64,000 nucleotides of DNA from CAVRUF01 sp963716005 (GTDB lineage: Bacteria; Actinomycetota; Thermoleophilia; Gaiellales; Gaiellaceae): positions 806,001 to 870,000 of the forward strand of contig OY970285.1 of the NCBI GenBank assembly GCA_963716005.1, written 5' to 3'. The position numbers were made by a program, and so were the translations under genes. Shown one piece after another: positions 27,543 to 36,208 of the stretch (its first letter is position 1; every line of letters begins with the position of its first letter). The notes below the pieces were generated by a model that was not told where the DNA came from, did not search any database, and was given only the letters and a program-made list of their open reading frames with translations.

Positions 27543-28299
27543 ATGCGTCCGTTCACGAAGGCCGAGCTCTCCGCTGAGCTGGCGCGGGCGCGCGCGAAGA
27601 AGTGGGACACGCGCGATGGCCGCCGCCGAGGCGGAGAAGGACTTGCCCGTCGGATTGCTTTTCGCGATCGCGTCCCAGGAGACGGACATGAACGACGTCG
27701 TCGGCGACGGCGGCCACGGGCGCGGGCTCTTCCAGATCGACGACCGCTCGCACACGGACTTCCTAGGCGAGAACGGCGCAGGCGGCGCGGGCGGGAAGCC
27801 TCCCGTCGGTGCGGCGGCGAAGTACGCGGCGGCGCTCCTGCGCGGCAACTTCGACTTCGGCGTGGCCAAGGGCGTCCGCAAGGCCGACCGGACGAAGTTC
27901 ATGCTCTCGGCCTACAACGCCGGCGCCGGTGGCGCACTCGCGGGCCATGCCCAAGGGGATTCCGACAAGCGGACGACCGGCGGCGACTACGGCAAGTCGG
28001 TGCTGGCGCGCTACGCGGTCTTCCAGGAGCTCCTCGGGATCGCGCCGAAGCCGGAGCTGAAGCTCGGCTCGCGCGGTCGCCGCGTGACGGCGCTGAAGGT
28101 CGATCTCGCGGCGTGGTACGAACGGCACCTGCCCGGCGAGTGGGAGAAGTTCAAGATCAAGCCGGGCCCGTACTACGGCGAGAAGCTCGTCGTGGCCGTG
28201 CGCGATTTCCAGACGCGCGTCGGGCTGGGCATCGACGGCGTCACGGGCGATAACACCCGCGGCGCGCTCGAGCGGAACACGAAGCCGAAGCGGCGCTGA
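27543..28299 (+). CDS. Lysozyme/lytic-transglycosylase-like protein with peptidoglycan-binding domain (frame break at 27615)
   Basis: About 251 aa restored. The start MRPFTKAELSAELARARAKK is in one frame; one extra base at 27615 (CGC-G-ATG) leads into MAAAEAEKDLPVGLLFAIASQETD, where the Glu of SQETD is the likely catalytic acid of an SLT-type fold, followed by GRGLFQIDDRSH and LSAYNAGAGGAL. The C-terminal ~70 residues (LKLGSRGRRVTALKVDL to FQTRVGLGIDGVTGDNT) form a peptidoglycan-binding repeat. No signal peptide is visible, so export, if any, is by another route. ATG 27616 is an alternative start that would remove the need for a frameshift. Confidence 0.8.
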
Positions 28300-28305
28300 C
28301 GAGGA

Positions 28306-29163
28306 TCACGCGCGCGAGGCGACGCCCTCGGCGTGGAGCTTCTTGAAGCGGCGCATCTCCGCCTTGTCCGGGCCCTGCTTCTTCGGGCCGGGGGTCTCCA
28401 GCACCGCCGGGAGGTCTTGCAGCCGGGGATTCCCGAGGAACACGGACAGCCCCTTGCCCATGAAGCCCTTGCCGACGTCTGCGTGCTGGTCGCGGTTCGA
28501 GCCGAGCTCCTTCGCCGCGTCGTTCACGTGCAGCGCGCGCAGCCGGTCGAGGCCGATACGCGCGTCGACGTCGTCGAGCGTCGCGTCGAGCACGGCGGGA
28601 TCGGTCACGTCCACGCCGGACACCCAGAGGTGGCACGAGTCGAGGCAGAGGCCGAGCCGCGGATGGTCGATGCGGTCGAAGATCGCCACCAGCTCGTCGA
28701 CGGAGCGGCCCATCGTCGCGCCCGCGCCCGCCGAGTCCTCGACGAGGAGCCAGGTCGTGTCGGTCGTCCGCTCGAGCGCGCGCTCCAGCGCCGGCACCGC
28801 CCGCGCGAGCCCGACGTCGAAGCCCGCGCCCAGGTGCGATCCCAAATGGATGACCACGCCGTCCGCCTCGATCGCCGCCGCGACGTCCATCGTCGCCATG
28901 AGCGCGGTCAGCGACTTCTCGTAGAGCTCGTCGTCGGGCGAGCAGAGGTTCAGGAGGTAGATCGCGTGGCAGAGGACGCCGCCGATCCCGGCCTCGGCGC
29001 GCCGCTCGCGGAAGCGCGCGAGGTTCTCCTCGGGGTGCTCGGTCGGCCGCCACATGCGCGGGCTCTGCGTGAAGACCTGCACCGACTCGCCGCCGATCGC
29101 CTCGATCCGGTCGATCGCCGTGTGGATCCCGCCGGCCGTGGACATATGGGCGCCGAGCTGCAC
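28306..29163 (-). CDS. nfo: Endonuclease IV (AP endonuclease)
   Basis: Base-excision repair enzyme cutting 5' of abasic sites. 285 aa, intact. MQLGAHMSTAGGIHTAIDRI is the family start; CHAIYLLNLCSP, VIHLGSHLG, LLVEDSAGAG, GLCLDSCHLWVSG and HVNDAAKELGSNRDQHADVGKG supply the trinuclear zinc ligands (H, E, D and H residues). Convergent with the upstream lytic enzyme gene (6 bp) and divergent from gltX (19 bp). Confidence 0.95.
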   Translation of the reverse strand: MQLGAHMSTAGGIHTAIDRIEAIGGESVQVFTQSPRMWRPTEHPEENLARFRERRAEAGIGGVLCHAIYLLNLCSPDDELYEKSLTALMATMDVAAAIEADGVVIHLGSHLGAGFDVGLARAVPALERALERTTDTTWLLVEDSAGAGATMGRSVDELVAIFDRIDHPRLGLCLDSCHLWVSGVDVTDPAVLDATLDDVDARIGLDRLRALHVNDAAKELGSNRDQHADVGKGFMGKGLSVFLGNPRLQDLPAVLETPGPKKQGPDKAEMRRFKKLHAEGVASRA

Positions 29164-29182
29164 GCGGTTACCCTAGTGAGCC

Positions 29183-30446
29183 GTGTCCGTCCGAGTCCGC
29201 TTTGCACCGAGCCCCACCGGCTTCCTTCACATCGGGGGTGTCCGCACCGCGCTCTTCAACTGGCTCTTCGCCCGTCACGAGAGCGGCGAGTTCCTCCTGC
29301 GCGTCGAGAACACGGACATGAGCCGCGAGGTCGAGCACTCGGTCGCGCAGATTCAGGAGTCCCTCGGCTGGCTCGGCCTCGACTGGGACGGCGAGGTCGC
29401 GTTCCAGCTCGACCGCCTCGAGCGCCACCAGGAGGTCGCGCGCCAACTCCTCGCCGACGGGCACGCCTACGAGGACGAGGGCGCGATCCGCTTCCGCATG
29501 CCGGACGAGGGCACGACGGGCTGGGAGGACATCGTCCGCGGCCGCATCGACTTCCCCAACGAGAAGCTCGAGGACGTCGTGCTCCTGCGCGGCGACGGAC
29601 GGCCGACCTACAACTTCGCCTCGCCCCTCGACGACCTGGACGACGGGATCACGGATGTGATCCGCGGCGAGGATCACATCCCGAACACGCCCAAGCAGAT
29701 CCGGATCCTCGAGGCGCTCGGCGCGACGCTGCCGCGTTACGCGCACGTACCGAACGTGCTCGGCGAGGACGGCAAGAAGCTCTCGAAGCGCCACGGCGCC
29801 GTCTCGGTCGAGGAGTTCCGCTCGCAGGGCTACCTGCCCGAGGCGATCGTCAACTACCTCGCGCTCCTCGGCTGGAGCCTCGATGCCGAGTCCACGATCA
29901 TCCCGCCGGCCGAGCTCGTCGAAGGGCTTCGACATCGACCGGATCGGCAACTCGGCGGCGACGTTCGACTACGCGAAGCTCGAGTGGATGAACGGTGTCT
30001 ACCTGCGCGAGCTTCTACCCGGTGAGTACGAGGAGCGGCTCGTCGCTTACCTGCGCGAGGCCGGCTTCGCGGGCGACGAGGCGATTGTCCGCGCCGCCGC
30101 GCCTCTCGTGCAGGAGAAGATCGCCACGCTCGGCCAGTTCCCCGGGTTCGCCGGGTTCCTCTTCGAGCGCGTTCCGCCGGACCCGGCCGAGCTCGACGGC
30201 GCCGCGCCGATCCTGGCCGACGCGCAGGAAGTGCTCGCGGCAACGGAGCCGTTCACGGCCGAGCCGATCGAGGCCGCGCTGCGAGGGCTCGCCGAGCGCC
30301 TGCAGCTGAAGCCGCGCAACGCGTTCGGCCCGCTCCGCCTGGCGGTGACCGGGTCGAAGGTCTCGCCGGGGCTCTTCGAGTCGATGGAGCTTCTGGGCCG
30401 GGACGAGACGCTCGCGCGCCTCAGCGCTGCCGCCGCAGAGCTCTGA
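29183..30446 (+). CDS. gltX: Glutamyl-tRNA synthetase (frame break near 29925)
   Basis: Class I synthetase charging tRNA-Glu (one such tRNA gene lies at 36.0 kb); in organisms lacking GlnRS the enzyme may also charge tRNA-Gln. Restored length is 420 aa, a little short for the family. HIGH-type motif PSPTGFLHIGG, RVENTD, EDHIPNTPKQI and KMSKS-type LSKRHGA are present. An extra G in the run at 29924-29926 shifts the frame; it resumes as FDIDRIGNSAATFDYAKLEW in the anticodon-binding region. GTG start 29183. The final 26 bp overlap a doubtful small antisense gene. Confidence 0.93.
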
Positions 30447-30573
30447 GCCGCCGCTTGCGCAGATGGTGCTCGACCGCGCGGTTGTAGGCGACCCCGGACC
30501 GTCGCCGAAACGCAGGGTCGGGCTCGGCCGCGCGTCCGCGCAGCACCGTTCGCAGGGTGTCGGTGAGGCTCAC
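30421..30573 (-). CDS. Possible small basic protein (doubtful)
   Basis: GTG at 30573 opens a 50-codon frame ending in a very basic tail (HHLRKRRLRALRRQR). It overlaps the last 26 bp of gltX and lies 32 bp downstream of the minus-strand membrane gene. No recognised domain and no strong ribosome-binding site. Reported because it fills the 159-bp gap after gltX and uses codons like its neighbours; it may be spurious. Confidence 0.25.
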   Translation of the reverse strand: MSLTDTLRTVLRGRAAEPDPAFRRRSGVAYNRAVEHHLRKRRLRALRRQR

Positions 30574-30605
30574 CGTCGAATAGAACGCCCGCGGCCGGGC
30601 GACGG

Positions 30606-31193
30606 TTACGGCCGGAAGAGGATGAAGCCGCCGCCGAAGAGGGTCAGTCCGGCGGCCCAGAGCGGCCACGCGGCCAACACCGCGCCGGCCGTGAAGAGCG
30701 CGGCGCCGGCGAGGACGAGGCACGTGGCGAGGAGCGCGAGGCGCGACACGGGCGGAAGCTCCGGCGCAGCGGGGTGCTCGGCCTCCGGCGCCATGAGCGG
30801 CGTGCTCTCGAGCGCGCGAAGGCGGGCTAGCCGGACACGGAAGAGCGCGCCGCGCCATTCCGGGACGAGCTGCTCGACGAGCTCCTCGTCGTCGTCGTCG
30901 ACCGCCTCGGCAACGTCGGCGGTCGCGTCGCGGGCCTGCGCGAGCGCCTCGACGAGCTCGCGGTGCGCGGCTGCGGCGGCGGGCGGCGGGTCGATCCCGT
31001 GCGCCAGCTCGGCGGTTGCGTGCAGGCTGTACTGGAGGGGCGGGAGCTCCTCTCGGGCCTCGGCGACGATCACGTCGGGCGGCGCCTCGGAAACGCGCTC
31101 GAGCCGGGTGAGCCCCGTCCCGAGCCGCTCCCAAAGGTCGGCCACCATAGTCCCGTAGTCGCCCCGTCTCCCAGTTCGCGTCGTCCGCTCCAT
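30606..31193 (-). CDS. Hypothetical protein with C-terminal transmembrane hairpin
   Basis: 195 aa from ATG 31193, or 180 aa from ATG 31148 (MVADLWERLG), which is the better fit to a folded start. The first ~110 residues are soluble and helical, with an acidic patch DDDDEELVEQL. Two hydrophobic helices follow near the end (LALLATCLVLAGAALFTAG and VLAAWPLWAAGLTLFGGG). No known family recognised. Divergent from the receiver-domain gene at 31229. Confidence 0.6.
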   Translation of the reverse strand: MERTTRTGRRGDYGTMVADLWERLGTGLTRLERVSEAPPDVIVAEAREELPPLQYSLHATAELAHGIDPPPAAAAAHRELVEALAQARDATADVAEAVDDDDEELVEQLVPEWRGALFRVRLARLRALESTPLMAPEAEHPAAPELPPVSRLALLATCLVLAGAALFTAGAVLAAWPLWAAGLTLFGGGFILFRP

Positions 31194-31228
31194 GGGGGCC
31201 GGATGATACCCCGCTAGACTCGAATTGC

Positions 31229-31597
31229 ATGCCTGCGCAGGAGAATTCGACGGTTCTCGTCGCAGACGACGATCCCACGATGCGCTTCCTCTGCCGGGTC
31301 AATCTCGAGCAGGACGGCTACCGGGTCCTCGAGGCGGCGAGCGGCGCCGAGATCGCGGCCACGCTTGCGGCCGAGCACGTTTCGGCGCTCCTCCTCGACG
31401 TGCGCTTCGGGGTCGAAGACGGCGTCGAGATCGCCCGCGGGCTGCGGGTGAGCCACCCGGAACTCCGCATCGCCCTCCTCACGGGACACACCGACGACGC
31501 CGGCTCGTGGACCGAGGTCGCCGACGCGTTCCTCGCCAAGCCGTTCAGTCTCGAGGCGCTCGCCCGGACGGTCCGGGAGCTGCTTCCGGCGGAATGA
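31229..31597 (+). CDS. Single-domain response regulator (CheY-like receiver)
   Basis: 122 aa consisting only of a receiver domain. The acidic pair is in VLVADDDPTMR, the phospho-acceptor Asp is in LLLDVRFG, the Thr in ALLTGHTD and the conserved Lys in FLAKPFS. No output domain, so it acts by phosphorylation-dependent protein contact; no histidine kinase is encoded in the window. The 3' end overlaps the convergent YbhN-like gene by 53 bp. Confidence 0.9.
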   Translation: MPAQENSTVLVADDDPTMRFLCRVNLEQDGYRVLEAASGAEIAATLAAEHVSALLLDVRFGVEDGVEIARGLRVSHPELRIALLTGHTDDAGSWTEVADAFLAKPFSLEALARTVRELLPAE

Positions 31598-32528
31598 GTC
31601 CGTCGGCGCGGGCGTGCTCGCGCCAGCGCACCGTCCCGAGCACGGCGGCGATCGAGCCGAAGCCGATCACAAGGTTCACGACGAGCGTGGAGAGCTGCAT
31701 GCCCACGCTGAACGACAGGACAGCGCTCGGCGACGCCACGCCGCGAAGGGCGAACACGAGCACGGCCTGGGTCGTCCCGAGGCCGCCGGGGGTGAGCGGC
31801 AGCGTCGTCGCGAGCCCGCCGACGACGAGCACCGTCAGCACCGTGTCCCACGTGACCGGAATGTGGAAGGCCCGCAGGAAGAAGCCGATCGTCGCGATCC
31901 GGAACCCCCACGAGAGCGCCTGCCACGAGACGACTTGGGTGAAGTACTCGTGCCGGTTTCCGAGGATCGCGAAACCGAGCTTCACCCGCTCCTTGAACGC
32001 GACCACGTGCTTGGTCGCCCACATGGAGAAGGCCACGATCAGGAGCAGGACCCCGAAGAGGAAGATCGCGGTGTGCTGGCGGTGTTCGGCGGCGTACGAC
32101 CAGTCGAAGGCCGGGATGCGCGGCAGGTCCGGGATCCCCGGCAGCAGCCCGAGCTGGAGGGCCGCGACCAGCATGCAGACCCCGACGACGAAGTCGAAGA
32201 GCGTCTCGACGAGGAGCGAGGACGCGAGCGTCGGGTAGGTCGTTCCGTCTACGCGATGCTTCGCGATGTAGAGCTTGACGATGTCGCCGCCGCGCGCGGG
32301 CGTGATCGTGTTCACGCCGACCCCGGCCCAGTACGCGCAGAAGACGTCGCGGAAGGGGACGCGCGCGTCCGGATAGGCGGCTTGGATGATGTTCTGCCAG
32401 GCGCGTACGCGCGCCGTCAGCCGGAAGACGTGCATGAGGCAACCCAGAAGGAGCGCTCCCCAGCCGACCGCCGAGATGTGACCCCAGAAGGCCTCGACCG
32501 CGTCGACGAAGGAGTGGACATCGTCCAT
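31545..32528 (-). CDS. YbhN/AglD-like integral membrane protein (lysylphosphatidylglycerol synthase TM region)
   Basis: 327 aa with about eight hydrophobic helices. Typical marks are the YWAGVGVNTITPARGGDIVKLY segment (split by family as NxITPARxGD) and LPLTPGGLGTTQAVLV near the C-terminal half. The family comprises flippase-like membrane proteins without the soluble aminoacyltransferase domain; role unknown. Divergent from the secreted beta-helix gene (53 bp). The C-terminal tail RWREHARADGLIPPEAAPG overlaps the receiver gene on the other strand. Confidence 0.85.
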   Translation of the reverse strand: MDDVHSFVDAVEAFWGHISAVGWGALLLGCLMHVFRLTARVRAWQNIIQAAYPDARVPFRDVFCAYWAGVGVNTITPARGGDIVKLYIAKHRVDGTTYPTLASSLLVETLFDFVVGVCMLVAALQLGLLPGIPDLPRIPAFDWSYAAEHRQHTAIFLFGVLLLIVAFSMWATKHVVAFKERVKLGFAILGNRHEYFTQVVSWQALSWGFRIATIGFFLRAFHIPVTWDTVLTVLVVGGLATTLPLTPGGLGTTQAVLVFALRGVASPSAVLSFSVGMQLSTLVVNLVIGFGSIAAVLGTVRWREHARADGLIPPEAAPGPSGRAPRD

Positions 32529-32581
32529 ATGAATTGAGCGTAGCTCGCGCTAGGCTGCGCGTTCGTCGACGAGGGGTCTCT

Positions 32582-34036
32582 TTGCGAACCGTCCGCCGAA
32601 TCGTCCTTCTGATCATGCTTGCGACCGTGCTCGTTCCAGCCGGGAACGCTTCCGCCGTGGTGCGCACGTACCCCGGCTGCGGCGCCACGCTCGCCGACTG
32701 CATGAACGCCGCTCCCGCGGGGGCGACGATCCGGCTCCGCACGAACGCGCTCGTCCCGATTCCGGACTCCCTCATGCTCATGAAGGCGCTGAACCTCGAG
32801 GCCGCGAAGGGCTACAAGCCCAAGATCGGGAAGACCGGCCTGCCGCTCGCGCGTCTCAGCTTCCACCCCAGCGACGGGTTCCGGGGTGTGTCGATCCGAG
32901 GAATCACATTCCGCCAGGTGAGCGTGGAGGTCTCGTACTTCACGGGGAAGCACAGGACCGTCATCTCGGGGAACACGGTGCGGCTGAACTCGGGGTTCAA
33001 CAACGACGACGCGTTCTCCGTCTCGTACGGCACGGTGGCTTTCGGGCCGATCTCGATCCTGAACAACGACATCTCGTCGAGCGGAAACGGCCTGCGGGTC
33101 AATGCGCAGGACGGAGCCGTGACGATCGCGGGCAACACACTCACCTCGCCGCGGGTGGGCGACAGCGAGACCGGCCTTCTTTTCACCGCGGCGATCGAGC
33201 ACGTGACCGCGGTGGTCGCGAACAACGTTGTCCACCACGTGGCTGACTGCGACTGCGGAGCCGCGAACGGGCTGAACTTCTTCACGAGCGACCTCGCGAC
33301 CCTGGATCTGTGGCTCGTGAACAACACGATCTCGAACATCGGAGACAGTCCGACGGGTTCCTTCTCGGGCCTGTCCATCCGCGCGCCGAGCGGGACGCCG
33401 GGTCACGCGAACGTGCGGCTCTACAACAACGTCGTCGCGCACGTAAACACGGGCATTCACCTCTTTTCGGGCGCGACCCTGGTGTCGAGCGGCGGCCGCA
33501 ACAACGTGTTCGCGACGACGACCCGCGCGGTGCTCAACGGTCGCTCGATCGGACCGATCCTCCACAAGGATCCGCGGTTCAAGAACGCGAACGGGCCGAA
33601 CTACCGGCTCAAGGACAGCTCGCCGCTCGCGAACCGGGCCGAGTCGTGCGTGCCGGGCGTGGCACTGCCGCGCGCGGATGCCGGCGGGCGATTCCGCTAC
33701 TTCGGCGCGGGTCTCGACATCGGCGCGTTCGAGCGCGGCTCGACGATCTCTGGTTCCGCCAAGGGCGTGAGCAAGACCGGGACGAATGCGCGCAACCGCC
33801 TGAAGGGCGGCAACGGCCGCGACGTCCTGTGCGGGCTGGGCGGGAACGACACGCTGCTCGGGCTCGCCGGAAACGACTTCCTCTTCGGCGGTCTCGGCAA
33901 GGACAAGGCGTTCGGCGGAGCCGGGAACGACCGCATCGACCTGCGCGACGGCAAGAAGGGCAACGACTCGGGCGACGGCGGCCCCGGCCAGGACGTGTGC
34001 ATGAAGGACGCGCGGGACGCCCGCACGAGCTGCTGA
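32582..34036 (+). CDS. Secreted right-handed beta-helix protein with C-terminal RTX-like repeats
   Basis: About 484 aa. TTG at 32582 is chosen because it follows GAGGGG and gives a clean signal peptide (RTVRRIVLLIMLATVLVPAG, cleavage near ASA-VV). Residues ~60-380 are Asn-rich parallel beta-helix turns (ISGNTVRLNSG, ILNNDISSSGNGL, VVANNVVHH, LVNNTISNIG, LYNNVVAH). The C-terminal ~75 residues hold glycine/aspartate nonapeptides (GGNGRDVLCG, GGNDTLLG, AGNDFLFGG, AGNDRIDL) like calcium-binding RTX repeats. There is no catalytic motif of known pectate lyases, so I assign only fold and surface/secreted location. No type I secretion genes are nearby, and the Sec signal implies another export route. 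Confidence 0.8.
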   Translation: MRTVRRIVLLIMLATVLVPAGNASAVVRTYPGCGATLADCMNAAPAGATIRLRTNALVPIPDSLMLMKALNLEAAKGYKPKIGKTGLPLARLSFHPSDGFRGVSIRGITFRQVSVEVSYFTGKHRTVISGNTVRLNSGFNNDDAFSVSYGTVAFGPISILNNDISSSGNGLRVNAQDGAVTIAGNTLTSPRVGDSETGLLFTAAIEHVTAVVANNVVHHVADCDCGAANGLNFFTSDLATLDLWLVNNTISNIGDSPTGSFSGLSIRAPSGTPGHANVRLYNNVVAHVNTGIHLFSGATLVSSGGRNNVFATTTRAVLNGRSIGPILHKDPRFKNANGPNYRLKDSSPLANRAESCVPGVALPRADAGGRFRYFGAGLDIGAFERGSTISGSAKGVSKTGTNARNRLKGGNGRDVLCGLGGNDTLLGLAGNDFLFGGLGKDKAFGGAGNDRIDLRDGKKGNDSGDGGPGQDVCMKDARDARTSC

Positions 34037-34073
34037 CGCAGGGAACGCTTCGCCGCCGGGGAACGTCGGCGGG

Positions 34074-34157
34074 ATGCGGACGATGTTCGCGCTCTACCTC
34101 GCCCTGATCGTCGCCGGTCTCGGCGTGTACATCGGAATCGGCCTGGGCGGGTTCTGA
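34074..34157 (+). CDS. 27-residue membrane microprotein
   Basis: ATG 34074 to TGA 34155-34157 encodes MRTMFALYLALIVAGLGVY plus eight more residues ending GLGGF: one hydrophobic helix and nothing else. GTCGGCGGG lies upstream as a weak ribosome-binding site. Five bases separate it from the DUF6766 gene, suggesting a coupled pair. Its small size makes the call tentative, but composition and spacing are those of a real gene. Confidence 0.5.
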   Translation: MRTMFALYLALIVAGLGVYIGIGLGGF

Positions 34158-34162
34158 CCGCC

Positions 34163-34471
34163 GTGCGCTGGATCCGCGACAACAGCCTTTCGATCGTCTT
34201 TCTCGTCCTGTTCCTGGCCGCGCTCGTCGGCCAGTCGCTCGCCGGACAGCACGCGCTGAACGCCGAGCAGGCCGAGCACGGGGGAGAGACGGTCTCGTAC
34301 CTGCGCTTCGTCTTCTCGTCGGCCTTCGGCGCGGCGGTGCTCGAGAACTGGCAGTCCGAGTTCCTCGCGGTCGGGACGATGGCCGTGTTCACGATCTACA
34401 TGCGCCAGCGCGGGTCGCCCGAGTCGAAGCCCGTCGGCGCGCCGCACGACCAGACCGCCACCTCCGGCTAG
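34163..34471 (+). CDS. DUF6766-family membrane protein
   Basis: 102 aa from GTG 34163. Opens RWIRDNSLSIVFLVLFLAALVGQ, a first helix, then the conserved SSAFGAAVLENWQSEFLAVG and a second helix ending IYMRQRGSPESKPVGAPH. This matches DUF6766, a short actinobacterial/proteobacterial two-helix family of unknown role. Follows a 27-residue membrane microprotein. The 3' end overlaps the convergent topoisomerase gene by four bases. Confidence 0.82.
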   Translation: MRWIRDNSLSIVFLVLFLAALVGQSLAGQHALNAEQAEHGGETVSYLRFVFSSAFGAAVLENWQSEFLAVGTMAVFTIYMRQRGSPESKPVGAPHDQTATSG

Positions 34472-35448
34472 CCGAGCAGGTCGAGGACGGCCGCTTCGAT
34501 CGCGAGCTGATCGCCGCTCTCCGCGGCCGCGCCGATCGTCTGGCCCCCGCGGTACCGGTCGAAGACGCGCGGGTCGATGTAGGAGGTGCGTGCGATCGTC
34601 GGCGTGTTGCCGAGGTAGTGCGCGACCTCGTCCACCGCGCGGGAGATCGCCCGCGTACGTCCGCGCTGCGTCGTGCGCGCTTCGGTGGAGACCGCGACGG
34701 CCACGGCGGCGAGCACGGTTGCGTTCCAGGTGCGGAAGTCCTTCGCCGAGAAGCCGTTGCGCGCCGCCTCCTTGATGTAGGCGTTCACGTCCTCGGAGGA
34801 GAGGTCGACCCAGCGGCGTCCCTCCTTGTACGCGAACAACTCGCCGTCCCCGCGCCGGCGCTTCAGGGTGGCGACGACCTTGTACGCGGCCTTGTCCGTC
34901 ACCAGCTGGACGCGCCGCTTGCCGCCCTTGGAGCGGTAGTCGAAGCGGATCGTCTCGCCGCCCTCGAGCGTCACGTGCCGCCGCTCGAGCGAGGCGAGGC
35001 CGAACGTCCGGTTCTCCTCCGCGTAGCCCTCGCCGCCGATCCGGAAGAAGCCGAGGTCGAGGAGTCGGACGGTGCAGGCGAGCACTCGCGCGCGTACGAG
35101 CTCACGGCGGCGCAGGTCGCGTGCGACGGTCTCCCGCAGCTCCGGCAGCGCGCGGGCGAAGTCGAGCATCTCGTCGAACTTCTCGCGGTCGCGCCGCTCC
35201 CGCCAGGCGGGGTGGTAGAGGTACTGGCGCCGCCCGGCCGCGTCGATGCCGACCGCCTGGATATGACCGTTCTCGTAGTCGCAGATCCAGACGTCCGTCC
35301 ACGCGGGCGGGATGGCGAGCGCGCGGATCCGCTCGAGATCGGCCTTCGCCACCTGACGCCCGTCCTCGCCCAGGTACTCGAACCCGCGGCCGCGTCCCCG
35401 GCGGCGAATTCCGGGCCCAGAGGAGTCGGAGCGGCGAAGGCGCGGCAC
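34468..35448 (-). CDS. DNA topoisomerase IB (bacterial/poxvirus type)
   Basis: Relaxes supercoils by a 3'-phosphotyrosine intermediate. 326 aa, intact. RIRALAIPPAWTDVWI, GRRQYLYHPAWRERRD, RIGGEGYAEENRTFGLASLE, KDFRTWNATVLAA (catalytic Arg) and the active-site Tyr in ARTSYIDPRV are all seen. Such enzymes are scattered among actinobacteria. Overlaps the DUF6766 gene end by four bases. Confidence 0.94.
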   Translation of the reverse strand: MPRLRRSDSSGPGIRRRGRGRGFEYLGEDGRQVAKADLERIRALAIPPAWTDVWICDYENGHIQAVGIDAAGRRQYLYHPAWRERRDREKFDEMLDFARALPELRETVARDLRRRELVRARVLACTVRLLDLGFFRIGGEGYAEENRTFGLASLERRHVTLEGGETIRFDYRSKGGKRRVQLVTDKAAYKVVATLKRRRGDGELFAYKEGRRWVDLSSEDVNAYIKEAARNGFSAKDFRTWNATVLAAVAVAVSTEARTTQRGRTRAISRAVDEVAHYLGNTPTIARTSYIDPRVFDRYRGGQTIGAAAESGDQLAIEAAVLDLLG

Positions 35449-35502
35449 GGCCCGCTCTTACCGCCGCTTCCACTGCGCCGAAACCTGGGTTAGCCTGCCC
35501 GC

Positions 35503-35658
35503 GTGACCTTCGTCTGGTTCATCCTCTGGCTCATGTTCGACATCATCGGCGACGAGGAGCCGCTGACATTCGCCCCGGTCAACTTCTGGGCGGGCGCGCT
35601 GCTCTTCGCGATCGCGATCGACCTGGCCGGCATCCACACCGCCAACCAGCGGAAGTAG
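35503..35658 (+). CDS. Small two-helix membrane protein
   Basis: GTG 35503 to TAG 35656-35658, 51 aa. Opens TFVWFILWLMFDIIGDEEPL, then NFWAGALLFAIAIDLAGIH, with a hydrophilic HTANQRK tail: two short hydrophobic segments around an acidic turn. Family not recognised. It sits 54 bp from the divergent topoisomerase gene; its stop is 2 bp from the end of the next minus-strand gene. Confidence 0.5.
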   Translation: MTFVWFILWLMFDIIGDEEPLTFAPVNFWAGALLFAIAIDLAGIHTANQRK

Positions 35659-35660
35659 CG

Positions 35661-35948
35661 CTAGCCGCGCAGCTCGGGGTGGCGCCCCGCGTCGAACGCG
35701 CGAATGAAGTCCCCGAGCCCGTGCTCGAACTTGACGTCACGCCCGATCGCGTAGCGGTAGCTCACGAACGAGACGCCGATGTCCTCGAACGCCCGCTCGA
35801 GGACGCACCCGCCGCCTTCCCAGGCGGTGCAAGCCGCGGGCAGCTCGTAGAGCGGATCGACGCCGTGCGAGGTCCGAAGCGCGTTGATCCGGCGAAGCAC
35901 GTCGTCGAGCGGTGTGGCGGTCGACTCGCGAGTAGGTACAGTCGCCAT
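35661..35948 (-). CDS. Hypothetical protein, 95 aa
   Basis: ATG 35948 gives MATVPTRESTATPLDDVLRR. Soluble, with two cysteines (AACTAW, GGCVLER) and aromatic/charged stretches (VSFVSYRYAIGRDVKFEHG). No named domain recognised. It stands between a small membrane protein gene (convergent, 2 bp) and the tRNA-Glu gene on the same strand. Codon use is like its neighbours, so it is probably real. Confidence 0.55.
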   Translation of the reverse strand: MATVPTRESTATPLDDVLRRINALRTSHGVDPLYELPAACTAWEGGGCVLERAFEDIGVSFVSYRYAIGRDVKFEHGLGDFIRAFDAGRHPELRG

Positions 35949-36019
35949 GCGGAGATTGTACGCCTGCCGCCGCGACCGCATAACGGGCGCGAAGCGGCGG
36001 CGAGACTCGCTTCGGTTGA

Positions 36020-36092
36020 TAGCGCATACGGGATTCGAACCCGTGTTACCGCCGTGAGAGGGCGGCGTCCTAGGCCCCTAGACGAATGCGCC
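36020..36092 (-). tRNA. tRNA-Glu (anticodon CTC)
   Basis: The minus strand folds as a complete cloverleaf: acceptor GGCGCAT/ATGCGCT, D-arm GTCTAGGGGCCTAGGAC, anticodon arm CCGCC-CTCTCAC-GGCGG with CTC at positions 34-36, and T-arm ACGGGTTCGAATCCCGT. Discriminator A; CCA is not encoded. Length 73 nt. Confidence 0.97.
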
Positions 36093-36150
36093 AGGCTCGC
36101 CTTAAACGTACCAGGGCCCGCGAAAACCCGGCGTTGACATCCGTTGCCTT

Positions 36151-36169
36151 CATCCCCGAACGGGGGATG
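36151..36169 (+). promoter_or_regulatory. Hairpin in the leader of the HD-GYP gene
   Basis: CATCCCC (36151-36157), loop GAACG, GGGGATG (36163-36169) is a perfect 7-bp stem 40 bp before the HD-GYP start. A TTGACA at 36134-36139 lies just upstream, but no good -10 follows at normal spacing. It may be a transcription-factor site, a leader hairpin, or chance. Confidence 0.3.
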
Positions 36170-36208
36170 CCGTGGCCCGCCCGTTTCAACAGGCTATGAG
36201 GGCTTCTC

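Noticed and set aside
36134..36139. TTGACA as the -35 box of the HD-GYP gene
   Set aside because: No acceptable -10 hexamer occurs 16-19 bases downstream; the hairpin at 36151-36169 occupies that position.
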